NCBI GenBank assembly: GCA_038750655.1
Contig: JBCDGZ010000075.1
Coordinates: forward strand, 1-37,082
From: JBCDGZ01 sp038750655
GTDB lineage: Bacteria > Bacteroidota > Bacteroidia > Chitinophagales > Saprospiraceae
Length of the DNA stretch: 37,082 bases
Reading direction: 5' to 3'
In this document: positions 17,298-23,755 of the stretch, piece after piece
Numbering within the stretch: position 1 is the first letter of the stretch
Layout: every line of letters starts with the position of its first letter
Notes under the pieces: model-generated
Seen by the model: only the letters and a program-made list of their open reading frames with translations
The model's database searches: none
Told to the model about the DNA's origin: nothing
Translations under genes and position numbers: made by a program

Positions 17298-18330
17298 CTT
17301 GCTCGGATTTTGATTGGAAAAAGGGGTTCGATATTTTGGTAACGGACTGCCATTTCCACCAGCCGATTTTCTTGAAGGCTTCGAAACGGCGGGGTTCAAT
17401 GCGGCGGCGAGGCGTAAAGACCAGCGGCCCTTGAAAGCCCCGCAGTTTGATTTGCCAGTAGATCGACCAGGCGTGGTAACGCTCTATCCAGTTGTAATGG
17501 AAGCGGTAGCCCTGGTAGTGAACCTTGAAGTAGGGCTTACTGATGGGCGGGCGGCAGAGCTGCTCCATCCGCCCTTTGCGCAGGTGATTGACATCTGTTG
17601 CCCAGCTGCCGTTGATGGGGTTGATAGCGGCGTAGGGCGAGGGGGTGCCGAAGAGGACCGCCTGCTTGTTGGGGCCGTTGGCGTTGGCGTACCAGCGGAG
17701 GTGGGCCCGTACGCAGGTCAGGCACCAGGCGTATTCCTCGGGGTCGTAGCGGCGCTCGCGAAACACCAGAATTAGCTCCCGCTTTTCCTCGCACGCAAAG
17801 CGCCTGATCTCTTGGATAAAAGCGGGGTCGGTGAAATGGTAAACTGCATCTGCGAAATTGTCGAAGAGCACAAAGCCGCCGTTGAAGTGTACGGTACCGT
17901 GTAGGTAATTGACACCATGTGGCATGCGGCGCTTGGGTCCTTGATTAATCTCCGGGTCGGCCTCGGTGGACTTGCGAACCATATTGCTTAGGAACTTACC
18001 CACTTTGTGGACAATTTGTTCGTCATCGTCGGGGGTAAGGCCGTATTTGGAGCGATTGGGCGAGGCGTAGACCAGATTGTCGGTCCAGATGGATTGGCCG
18101 GTATGGGGCGAAATGCCCGTCACCCAAGGGTGTGATTTATCCAGTAGTCCGGCTTTGAGGGTTTTGATGAAGAAAACGACGACCAGGGTTTCGTAGCCGG
18201 TATGGACAACGGAGTAAATCCAGTTCCAGGGCAGTGCGAGGGTGTAGCGCAGGCGGTCTTTCCAGGTAATAGGACGTAGTTGGGGTGCCAGATTACCGTC
18301 TGATTTGGGTAAGGGTAATTTTGTGGTCAT
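17287..18330 (-). CDS. conserved-looking protein of unknown function, one membrane segment
   Basis: A 347-residue protein I cannot assign to a family. It is real coding sequence: codon use matches its neighbours, it has a good -7 promoter element 17-24 bp before the ATG, and it overlaps the next gene by 11 bp. One hydrophobic segment is seen at about residues 28-58 (PWNWIYSVVHTGYETLVVVF), so it is probably membrane-anchored with a large soluble part. The remainder is rich in Trp, Tyr, Arg and His, with stretches such as MPHGVNYLHGTVHFNGGFVL, RELILVFRERRYDPEEYAWC and FHYNWIERYHAWSIYWQ. No classic ATP, metal or catalytic motif stands out. Operon partners (glycosyltransferase and monooxygenase) suggest a role in lipid or small-molecule modification, which is only inference. 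Confidence 0.75.
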   Translation of the reverse strand: MTTKLPLPKSDGNLAPQLRPITWKDRLRYTLALPWNWIYSVVHTGYETLVVVFFIKTLKAGLLDKSHPWVTGISPHTGQSIWTDNLVYASPNRSKYGLTPDDDEQIVHKVGKFLSNMVRKSTEADPEINQGPKRRMPHGVNYLHGTVHFNGGFVLFDNFADAVYHFTDPAFIQEIRRFACEEKRELILVFRERRYDPEEYAWCLTCVRAHLRWYANANGPNKQAVLFGTPSPYAAINPINGSWATDVNHLRKGRMEQLCRPPISKPYFKVHYQGYRFHYNWIERYHAWSIYWQIKLRGFQGPLVFTPRRRIEPRRFEAFKKIGWWKWQSVTKISNPFFQSKSEQDAL

Positions 18331-18346
18331 TGTGGGGTGCTTTTAC

Positions 18347-18354
18347 CAAAGTTA
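18347..18354 (-). promoter_or_regulatory. Bacteroidota -7 promoter element for the three-gene operon
   Basis: Read on the minus strand this is TAACTTTG, an exact TAnnTTTG match, followed after 16 bp by the ATG at 18330. No well-spaced TTG is seen upstream, where a run of T residues lies. The predicted leader is only about 10 nt. Confidence 0.55.
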
Positions 18355-18453
18355 TAAAAAAAATCAATGCATTTTTCATTGTTTTACTGCACTTATCGCT
18401 TCTGAGCTATGCACTAGCAAGCCTCATTTATACCATTTTATCCCCTATTGATT

Positions 18454-18500
18454 CTATTTTAACCACGAGCTACTGAGGGCTCCAAAAGCAGTTAAAATAG
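18454..18500. repeat. nested inverted repeat in the 18331-18624 intergenic region
   Basis: A perfect 10-bp inverted repeat, CTATTTTAAC (18454-18463) and GTTAAAATAG (18491-18500), encloses a shorter inner pair, GAGC (18467-18470) and GCTC (18479-18482). Apart from this and two promoter elements, the 294-bp gap between the divergent genes shows no convincing gene. It could be a regulatory site or a transcript-end hairpin; no T-tract follows it on the plus strand. Confidence 0.45.
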
Positions 18501-18547
18501 TACAAAAAGCAGCCAATTTTCGTGTAGTTCAGAGCGAAGAACCCGTC

Positions 18548-18555
18548 TACCTTTG
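18548..18555 (+). promoter_or_regulatory. Bacteroidota -7 promoter element for the secreted-protein gene
   Basis: TACCTTTG matches TAnnTTTG exactly and lies 69 bp upstream of the ATG at 18625. The -33 zone holds only a weak AGTTC sequence. The leader would be about 60 nt. Confidence 0.5.
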
Positions 18556-18624
18556 TCCCATAACAATTTTGATAGTGCTACCATTTTTGAAACTCAAATT
18601 AGTTCATCTTAAAATTCGAAAGAA

Positions 18625-19224
18625 ATGAAATCATTGATTAAAATGTTGTGGGTCCTGACTTTGGCACTGACCATCAACCCACTTTTCGCAAGTGACAATG
18701 ACCCCAGCTGGAAACTCGAACCGATGGGCGCCAAAAGTTTTGCTGTTTACCTGGACTTCCCGGTGGAGTGTACTGCTCACATCCGTATTAAAGATACCAA
18801 AGGCATTACGGTGCTCAAAAAGCGCTACCGCAATGTGACCAACCTGTCGAGAAAGATCAACCTGGTCAATTTGCCAGATGGTACCTACTTTGTAGAGGTA
18901 GAAGATCGGATGAAAATCCACGCTTTTACCATCGAGATGGCTGGTGAGCGACTGAACATCAAGCGTCGGCCAGAGAAAGATTACTTTAAGCCACTTTTTG
19001 TGCAGAAGGGGAAGTACGTTGATATGTGTATGCTTTTGCTCCCCGAGAAAGAGGCTACCGTTAGTGTCTTCTCCAGCGAAGGACGACTGGTGATGCAGCA
19101 ATTCATTAAAGATCAGAATACCATTGAAAAGCGCTTCAATGTTTCCGGTTTGCAGAAGGGAACCTACAGCTTTGTGGTATCGACGGGTGAAAAAACTTTT
19201 GCTCAGTCCCTCTCTATTAAGTAA
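18625..19224 (+). CDS. small secreted protein with two beta-sandwich (secretion-tail-like) repeats
   Basis: A 199-residue exported protein with signal peptide MKSLIKMLWVLTLALTINPLFAS. The mature part seems to be two related beta-rich units. The first (about residues 35-115) contains IRIKDTKGITVLKKRYRN and LPDGTYFVEVED. The second (about 130-199) contains TVSVFSSEGRLVMQQFIKD and LQKGTYSFVVSTGEKTF, ending QSLSIK. Both units have the pattern of Por-secretion (type IX) C-terminal tails or DUF3244-like domains: a strand with a Gly-Lys/Arg turn, then L-x-x-G-x-Y/F. A protein made only of such units may be a cell-surface or periplasmic protein rather than a typical type IX substrate. It has its own promoter, and a strong terminator lies about 180 bp after the stop. 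Function unknown. Confidence 0.82.
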   Translation: MKSLIKMLWVLTLALTINPLFASDNDPSWKLEPMGAKSFAVYLDFPVECTAHIRIKDTKGITVLKKRYRNVTNLSRKINLVNLPDGTYFVEVEDRMKIHAFTIEMAGERLNIKRRPEKDYFKPLFVQKGKYVDMCMLLLPEKEATVSVFSSEGRLVMQQFIKDQNTIEKRFNVSGLQKGTYSFVVSTGEKTFAQSLSIK

Positions 19225-19232
19225 GTAACCCA

Positions 19233-19351
19233 AGTTGCGATGAACGAGAGTCAACCTGCCTGCCGGCAGGCAGGTAAGGAAGATTTTGTGAACCACGTAG
19301 TGGTGATTCAAATATCTGACGAATTGACTCTTGTAAAAGTGAATCGCAACT
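19233..19351. repeat. 119-nt multi-stem structured non-coding element (MITE/REP-like or RNA candidate)
   Basis: Nested inverted repeats organise the whole stretch. The outer arms are AGTTGCGAT (19233-19241) and ATCGCAACT (19343-19351). The next arms are AGAGTCAA (19247-19254) and TTGACTCT (19324-19331). Inside lie two hairpins: the GC-rich palindrome CCTGCCTGCCGGCAGGCAGG (19255-19274) and ACCAC-GTA-GTGGT (19292-19304). All pairings are exact. There is no plausible reading frame. It could be a non-autonomous mobile repeat with terminal inverted repeats or a folded RNA in the transcript of the upstream gene. Copy number elsewhere in the genome would decide. Confidence 0.65.
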
Positions 19352-19403
19352 GAATTAAGTATACGCTAGAGAGAAAGGAAATTTTTTAATTAAAAACAGG
19401 AGC

Positions 19404-19447
19404 CATCCCGAATTTTCCGAAGCTGGAAGATTCGGGATGCTCTTTTT
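19404..19447 (+). terminator. strong intrinsic terminator
   Basis: CATCCCGAAT (19404-19413) pairs with ATTCGGGATG (19430-19439). The stem extends inward through a T-G wobble and TTCC/GGAA to a 6-nt loop (GAAGCT), making about 15 pairs in total. CTCTTTTT follows directly. It ends transcripts of the 18625-19224 gene, probably including the structured element, and isolates the next gene. Confidence 0.85.
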
Positions 19448-19517
19448 GAGCCATCACTGCTCCATAAGGGGACTATATTTTTAGTAGAATAAGTCTTAAT
19501 TTTATCTACAAAAACAC

Positions 19518-21302
19518 TTGTTAATCGAAAAATCCATTGCAGTTCTTCCCTTTGAAAATTTTAGTTCTGATCCGGAGAATGAATACTTCTCGGATGGGAT
19601 GACGGAGGAAATCATCAATGCATTAAGTCAAATCGAACATTTAAAGGTAACTGCAAGGACCTCCTCTTTCGCTTTCAAGAATCACAGAGAAGACATCCGG
19701 AAAATCGGTAAGAAATTAGGCGTTTCATTGGTATTGGAAGGTAGTGTTAGGAAGTCCAATGAGCGCCTGCGCATCACTGCCCAACTCATTCGCGCAGATG
19801 ATGGCTTTCATATATGGTCTGAAAACTTTGATCGGAAGATGAAAGATGTCTTTGCTGTACAGGATGAAGTCAGCCTATTGATTGCGGATAAGATTAGAGA
19901 ACATTGTGGCCATCTGAGCATTCAGGACCATCTGGTAAAAAAACGCACCAATAATATCAAAGCCTACCAATTCTATCTGAAGGGACGGTATCATTACAAT
20001 AAGTGGAATATGGAGGGCTTCGCAACTGCTGTACAAGCGTTTGAAAAGAGTCTTCAGGAGGATCCAGATTTCGACTTACCTCATTTTGGCACTGGGCTAT
20101 GTTACAGTTTTCTGGGTTCTTGGGGAGATATGGATAGACAGGCTGCATTTGACCTGGCCGAATCCTATTTCTCACATGGCAGGCAGTTAAATGCTACGAG
20201 TGCCTACGGGCATTACAGTCTGGCTAAGCATCAGTTTTGGGGACTATGGAAATACAAGGAAGCCCATGAATCATTGTTGAAAGCCTATGATGTTCAGCCA
20301 CAGAATTCGAGTACTTACGAATTCATGGCCGAGATACATACCCTGGCAGGGAATTTTTCGACTGCCCTGAAGTATATTGAAACAAGCCTGCAAATAGACC
20401 CCCTTTCACCAAGTCATTATTACACCAAGGCTAATATTTACTATCTACAGGGCCGCTTTTCAGAAGCCCTGACTACGATTGAAAAGGGACTTTCAGTGGT
20501 ATCAACTTTTACGATAGCGCTGGAACTTAGAACCCTCTGTTTGCTACAAATGGGGCAGTCAGAAGCGTTCAGAAAATCCCTGGTGGCATATGACGCCCCT
20601 CTTCAGGAGATACTAGTCTTGTTATACCCATTGGTACAGAAAGATCAAACACTAGAGATAGGGAAAGTGAATAAGCTCATCAAGAATATGCAGCAAATTG
20701 AGCATGCTCCGCTACTTGCCTGGGATTTGTACCTCCTGGTGCATTCAGGAAATCTGCCAGCGGCGATGCAGCTCCTGCTTTCGAAGGCTAACAGTAAGAT
20801 GGGGCAAGTTATTAATTTTAAGCACGATCCTTTGCTACAGCCACTGCATCACCAGAAAGCTTTTCAAGAACTGGGACAAAGGTGCTTTCCCGCTAATACA
20901 CTTTTGAGTATTGGCAAGAAGAAAAAGCGGGTCAGCAATGCCTTAAGTTCAGCAGAGGCAGAGCATTACACGGAGCTACTTTTGTCTGCGATGGAGATAG
21001 AAAGGCAATATCTGAAGTCCGATTTGGGATTGAAATATCTTGCCGAGAAAATCAACTTGCATCCAAATAAACTCTCTTGGCTATTGAATGAAAGTATTGG
21101 AAAGAATTTCTACGAATTCGTCAATAGCTTTCGCTTGAAGGAATTCCAGAAAAGGGCCATTGATCCTCAAGACCAACACTTAAGTATCCTTGGCCTGGCC
21201 TACGAAAGCGGCTTTAATTCTAAGTCAGTATTCAATGACTACTTCAAGAAAAACACCGGATTGACCCCAAAAGTCTGGGTAAAGCAGCAGCTCAAATCCT
21301 AA
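19518..21302 (+). CDS. AraC-type regulator with N-terminal TolB-like domain and TPR repeats
   Basis: A 594-residue regulator. The start is probably TTG at 19518: an in-frame stop lies at 19497-19499, there is no upstream ATG, and the conserved domain begins almost at once with KSIAVLPFENFSSDPENEYF. The next in-frame ATG, at residue 28, would cut that domain. Residues about 5-125 are the COG5616 TolB-like domain usually seen in TPR-containing adenylate cyclases or regulators. Residues about 145-400 hold TPR-like helical repeats (for example ALKYIETSLQIDPLSPSHYY). Residues about 475-594 are an AraC DNA-binding domain (LGLKYLAEKINLHPNKLSWL and ILGLAYESGFNSKSVFNDYF). There is no membrane segment, so it is cytosolic. 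It precedes a small membrane protein gene by 112 bp, a likely target. Domain calls are strong, the signal unknown. Confidence 0.9.
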   Translation: MLIEKSIAVLPFENFSSDPENEYFSDGMTEEIINALSQIEHLKVTARTSSFAFKNHREDIRKIGKKLGVSLVLEGSVRKSNERLRITAQLIRADDGFHIWSENFDRKMKDVFAVQDEVSLLIADKIREHCGHLSIQDHLVKKRTNNIKAYQFYLKGRYHYNKWNMEGFATAVQAFEKSLQEDPDFDLPHFGTGLCYSFLGSWGDMDRQAAFDLAESYFSHGRQLNATSAYGHYSLAKHQFWGLWKYKEAHESLLKAYDVQPQNSSTYEFMAEIHTLAGNFSTALKYIETSLQIDPLSPSHYYTKANIYYLQGRFSEALTTIEKGLSVVSTFTIALELRTLCLLQMGQSEAFRKSLVAYDAPLQEILVLLYPLVQKDQTLEIGKVNKLIKNMQQIEHAPLLAWDLYLLVHSGNLPAAMQLLLSKANSKMGQVINFKHDPLLQPLHHQKAFQELGQRCFPANTLLSIGKKKKRVSNALSSAEAEHYTELLLSAMEIERQYLKSDLGLKYLAEKINLHPNKLSWLLNESIGKNFYEFVNSFRLKEFQKRAIDPQDQHLSILGLAYESGFNSKSVFNDYFKKNTGLTPKVWVKQQLKS

Positions 21303-21312
21303 TCTTCAAAAA

Positions 21313-21340
21313 GTCCTGATGCTCATTCAGACGTCCTGAT
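21313..21340 (+). promoter_or_regulatory. 8-bp direct repeat, candidate AraC-type binding site
   Basis: GTCCTGAT occurs at 21313-21320 and again at 21333-21340, exactly 20 bp apart (about two helical turns). The pair lies directly after the AraC-type regulator gene and about 75-100 bp before the ATG of the membrane protein gene. AraC-family proteins commonly bind such repeats. Chance cannot be excluded. Confidence 0.4.
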
Positions 21341-21414
21341 TAAGCTACCCGGACGAAGGGAAGGTCTATGTTTTGGAAATTTGAATTATCAATAAAATCT
21401 AAAACATAAAAACC

Positions 21415-21837
21415 ATGAAAAGTCTACAAGTAAAAAGTGCTTTAATCGCTAGCTTCATCGCCTATACCCTTGGTGTTTCTGCCTTTCTAGGTTCCTTTTT
21501 TGTACCCCTAATGTCTGACCCTGAAGTTCAGGCTAATCTGGTATTAGCTATTGCTATTGTTCCAGCTGCCCTGCTCGGTGCTCGCTTCTACTACCGGAAA
21601 GGACACTCCACCAGTGGCTTTGTGCTGGGTGCAGCCATGTTTTTTGTCACGATGATATTGGATGCTTTGATCACCGTACCCTTATTTGTTCTCCCTGCCG
21701 GCGGCGATCACCTTAGCTTTTTTACCGATCCAGGTTTTTGGTTCATCGGCCTAGAGTATGTCCTGACCGTCGCCATCTATCGGCGAGTCACCAAGGCAGC
21801 CCATAGTAAAAGGGCCGAGCGAACCTCCAATGGCTAA
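21415..21837 (+). CDS. small four-helix membrane protein
   Basis: A 140-residue integral membrane protein with about four hydrophobic helices: ALIASFIAYTLGVSAFLGSF, a second from NLVLAIAIVPAALLGARFYY, a third from GFVLGAAMFFVTMILDALIT and a fourth from GFWFIGLEYVLTVAIYRRVT. A basic C-terminal tail (TKAAHSKRAERTSNG) is likely cytosolic. It resembles small DUF5367-type proteins of Bacteroidota, but I am not certain of that family. It lies between two AraC-type regulators: 112 bp after the TPR-AraC gene on the same strand, and 26 bp from the end of the convergent cupin-AraC gene. A direct repeat in its upstream gap suggests control by the TPR-AraC regulator. Function unknown. Confidence 0.8.
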   Translation: MKSLQVKSALIASFIAYTLGVSAFLGSFFVPLMSDPEVQANLVLAIAIVPAALLGARFYYRKGHSTSGFVLGAAMFFVTMILDALITVPLFVLPAGGDHLSFFTDPGFWFIGLEYVLTVAIYRRVTKAAHSKRAERTSNG

Positions 21838-21863
21838 GCCCCTATCCATTGGTTCCGTTAAGC

Positions 21864-22751
21864 CTAACTCCCCTCGTGCAATACCTTTACAAACTGCTTT
21901 CGGTAGGCCGAAGGGCTTTTACCGGTGACGTTTTTAAACAAGCGGTTGAAGTGAGAAAAATTATTGAATCCACTTTCAAAAGAAACATCGGCAATACTCA
22001 ACTGCTGTTCTGTCAGTAGCTTGCAGGCATGAATGATTCGTATTTCATTGACAAACCGGGTGAATTTTTTACCCGAAATTCGTTTGAAGTACCGACAAAA
22101 AGAAGGCACCGTCATATTGGCTACGGCAGCAATTTCGCTGAGTGGAATTGCCCGCTGGAAATTATTCTGCACAAAATCGTAGATCACATTGATCCGATCG
22201 TTATCCGTATTTTCCACTTCAAAGGCATAACCACTGGCATTCAACATCTCGTACTCTTCGGTCCAGGCCATGTCCTGCAAAATACAGAGCAGTTCGATAA
22301 ACTGAGCAAACTTATCCAAATGCGCTAGTTTCTCCATTCGCTCTCCGATGTACTGTTTGGCTTGTCCGTGAAAGGTGATGCCGGCTTTGGCGCGATGCAG
22401 CAATTGATTGATGTCTTGCATTTCATCGATCTCAAAGAACCCTTCTCCAAAGCAATTGTAATCGAACTGAATAATGGTCTCAGATTCGTTGCCCGTCAGT
22501 CGATCCGTAAATCCAGTATGAGGAAGTAGAGACCCAATCAGGACCAAATCGCCTGAGTGGTAATAAGAAAGGTGATTTCCGATATGGCGTTTCCCACTTC
22601 CTCCTTTCACATAGACCATCTCAATCTCCGGATGAAAATGCCAGAATGGGGGCTTTGAATTATGAGAGCGATCTGCGTAATGTTTTACAGAAAAAGAACT
22701 CCCAAATTCCGGATTCACTTTCTCCAAGGCAGGTTTTCTACCACTTTGCAT
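21864..22751 (-). CDS. AraC-family regulator with N-terminal cupin domain
   Basis: A 295-residue one-component regulator. The N-terminal half (about 15-130) is a cupin-like ligand-binding barrel with the motif PPFWHFHPEIEMVYVKGGSGKR and the segment YHSGDLVLIGSLLPHTGF. The C-terminal AraC domain (about 185-290) has two helix-turn-helices: IPLSEIAAVANMTVPSFCRY and LSIADVSFESGFNNFSHFNR, followed by GKSPSAYRKQF. Such proteins usually respond to sugars or small metabolites. It ends 26 bp from the convergent membrane protein gene and is divergent from the lipoprotein gene at 22946, with a short palindrome in the shared region. The ligand is not known. Confidence 0.92.
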   Translation of the reverse strand: MQSGRKPALEKVNPEFGSSFSVKHYADRSHNSKPPFWHFHPEIEMVYVKGGSGKRHIGNHLSYYHSGDLVLIGSLLPHTGFTDRLTGNESETIIQFDYNCFGEGFFEIDEMQDINQLLHRAKAGITFHGQAKQYIGERMEKLAHLDKFAQFIELLCILQDMAWTEEYEMLNASGYAFEVENTDNDRINVIYDFVQNNFQRAIPLSEIAAVANMTVPSFCRYFKRISGKKFTRFVNEIRIIHACKLLTEQQLSIADVSFESGFNNFSHFNRLFKNVTGKSPSAYRKQFVKVLHEGS

Positions 22752-22833
22752 AACTATTTTCGTTAACCAGAAATATTCTCAATGTACAACGGGAAGAATT
22801 GAGAAATAGATACCATATTAGCTGATTTATATA

Positions 22834-22853
22834 CAAAATTAACCTATTTAGGT
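22834..22853 (-). promoter_or_regulatory. candidate -7 element of the cupin-AraC gene beside a short palindrome
   Basis: Read on the minus strand, 22841 to 22834 is TAATTTTG, an exact TAnnTTTG match about 83 bp before the ATG at 22751. Directly upstream lies the palindrome ACCTA-TT-TAGGT (22842-22853), which could be an operator between this gene and the divergent lipoprotein gene. Both elements are short, so chance is possible. Confidence 0.35.
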
Positions 22854-22913
22854 GCTTTTGGCAGTTTTTTGAGGTAATCGGCTGTTTTTTTCGTCTCTCT
22901 CTCCCAACTGTCT

Positions 22914-22921
22914 TACCTTTG
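22914..22921 (+). promoter_or_regulatory. Bacteroidota -7 promoter element for the lipoprotein gene
   Basis: TACCTTTG matches TAnnTTTG exactly and ends 24 bp before the ATG at 22946. It supports that ATG over the TTG at 22919, which would lie inside the promoter. The -33 zone is pyrimidine-rich without a TTG. Confidence 0.55.
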
Positions 22922-22945
22922 ATTGATGACCAACTTCTATTTACC

Positions 22946-23701
22946 ATGAAAACCCTATTTATCCTGCTTGGCCTCTCTGTTTTACTCTTTGCGGCTTGCT
23001 CTTCCAAGACGCTTTCATCGGCGGCTGAGCAAAAAAGTATCATCGCTCGTACCATCGAAGCCCACGGTGGCCAGCGCTACGACACGGCGGCCTATACCTT
23101 TGAATTCCGAGGTCGTAATTACACCTTTCAGCAGCATCAAGAGGGCTCCTACCACTATAGTCGAACCTACCAAAAGGAGGAGAAACGCTATGAGGAAACA
23201 TTAACCAATGTTTCTTTCAGCCAAAAAGTGGACGGGCAGCTGCAGGAGTTGAGCGACAAAGATGCGCTGCGCTTCGGCAATGCCTTAAACTCGGTTATCT
23301 ATTTTGCCCTACTCCCCTACAAGTTGGAAGATCCTGCGGTACGTCAAAAGGAAATGGGAACGGTAACGATCAAAGGCAAGCCCTATCGGGTGGTCGAAGT
23401 CCGCTTCGTCGAGGAAGGAGGTGGTACGGATCACGAGGACATCTTTTATTATTGGTTAGATCAAGAAACCTATATCATGGATTACTTGGCGTACACTTAC
23501 CACGTTAACGGTGGTGGTGTTCGGTTCCGCAGTGCCTATAACCCACGTATAGTCGATGGCATTCGCTTTCAGGATTACATCAATTATAAAGCTCCTAAGG
23601 ATACTCCACTGGCCAGTCTACCCCAACTTTTTGAAGCGGGGCAGCTGAAGGAATTGTCGCGGATAGAATTGAAGAATGTGCGAGGGTTGCCAACGCAGTG
23701 A
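22946..23701 (+). CDS. exported lipoprotein, DUF6503-like, function unknown
   Basis: A 251-residue lipoprotein. The ATG at 22946 gives the signal MKTLFILLGLSVLLFAACSS with lipobox FAAC. The mature part is beta-rich: IIARTIEAHGGQRYDTAAYT, FEFRGRNYTFQQHQEGSYHY, then VNGGGVRFRSAYNPRIVDGI toward the end. The AHGG start and the DFRGxxY-like strand resemble the DUF6503 / LolA-LppX-like outer-membrane lipoproteins of Bacteroidota, though I recognise this only by pattern. No catalytic motif is visible. It is divergent from the cupin-AraC gene and followed after 54 bp by another exported protein, so the two may be co-expressed. Confidence 0.75.
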   Translation: MKTLFILLGLSVLLFAACSSKTLSSAAEQKSIIARTIEAHGGQRYDTAAYTFEFRGRNYTFQQHQEGSYHYSRTYQKEEKRYEETLTNVSFSQKVDGQLQELSDKDALRFGNALNSVIYFALLPYKLEDPAVRQKEMGTVTIKGKPYRVVEVRFVEEGGGTDHEDIFYYWLDQETYIMDYLAYTYHVNGGGVRFRSAYNPRIVDGIRFQDYINYKAPKDTPLASLPQLFEAGQLKELSRIELKNVRGLPTQ

Positions 23702-23755
23702 GGGGCCATTTTGCAAAAATGAAAAAATAGTTTTTTTGACTTAAAAATAAGAACG

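Noticed and set aside
17298..17399. Longer glycosyltransferase frame from 17399
   Set aside because: The extra 34 residues are low-complexity and lie fully within the upstream gene, and the GT2 fold starts at the internal Met.
18285..18476. A plus-strand 63-residue hydrophobic reading frame (MPDYRLIWVRVILWSLWG...)
   Set aside because: It begins inside the minus-strand gene at 17287-18330, has no promoter or ribosome site, and covers the region that must hold that gene's promoter. The hydrophobicity follows from the AT-rich sequence.
22919..22945. TTG start for the lipoprotein gene at 22919
   Set aside because: It lies inside the -7 promoter element and adds nine residues before the lipoprotein signal.
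23706..23737. Short CATTTT-GCA-AAAATG hairpin followed by a T-run after the lipoprotein gene
   Set aside because: The stem is only six A/T-rich pairs and the T-run is 10 bp away, so it is too weak to call as a terminator.
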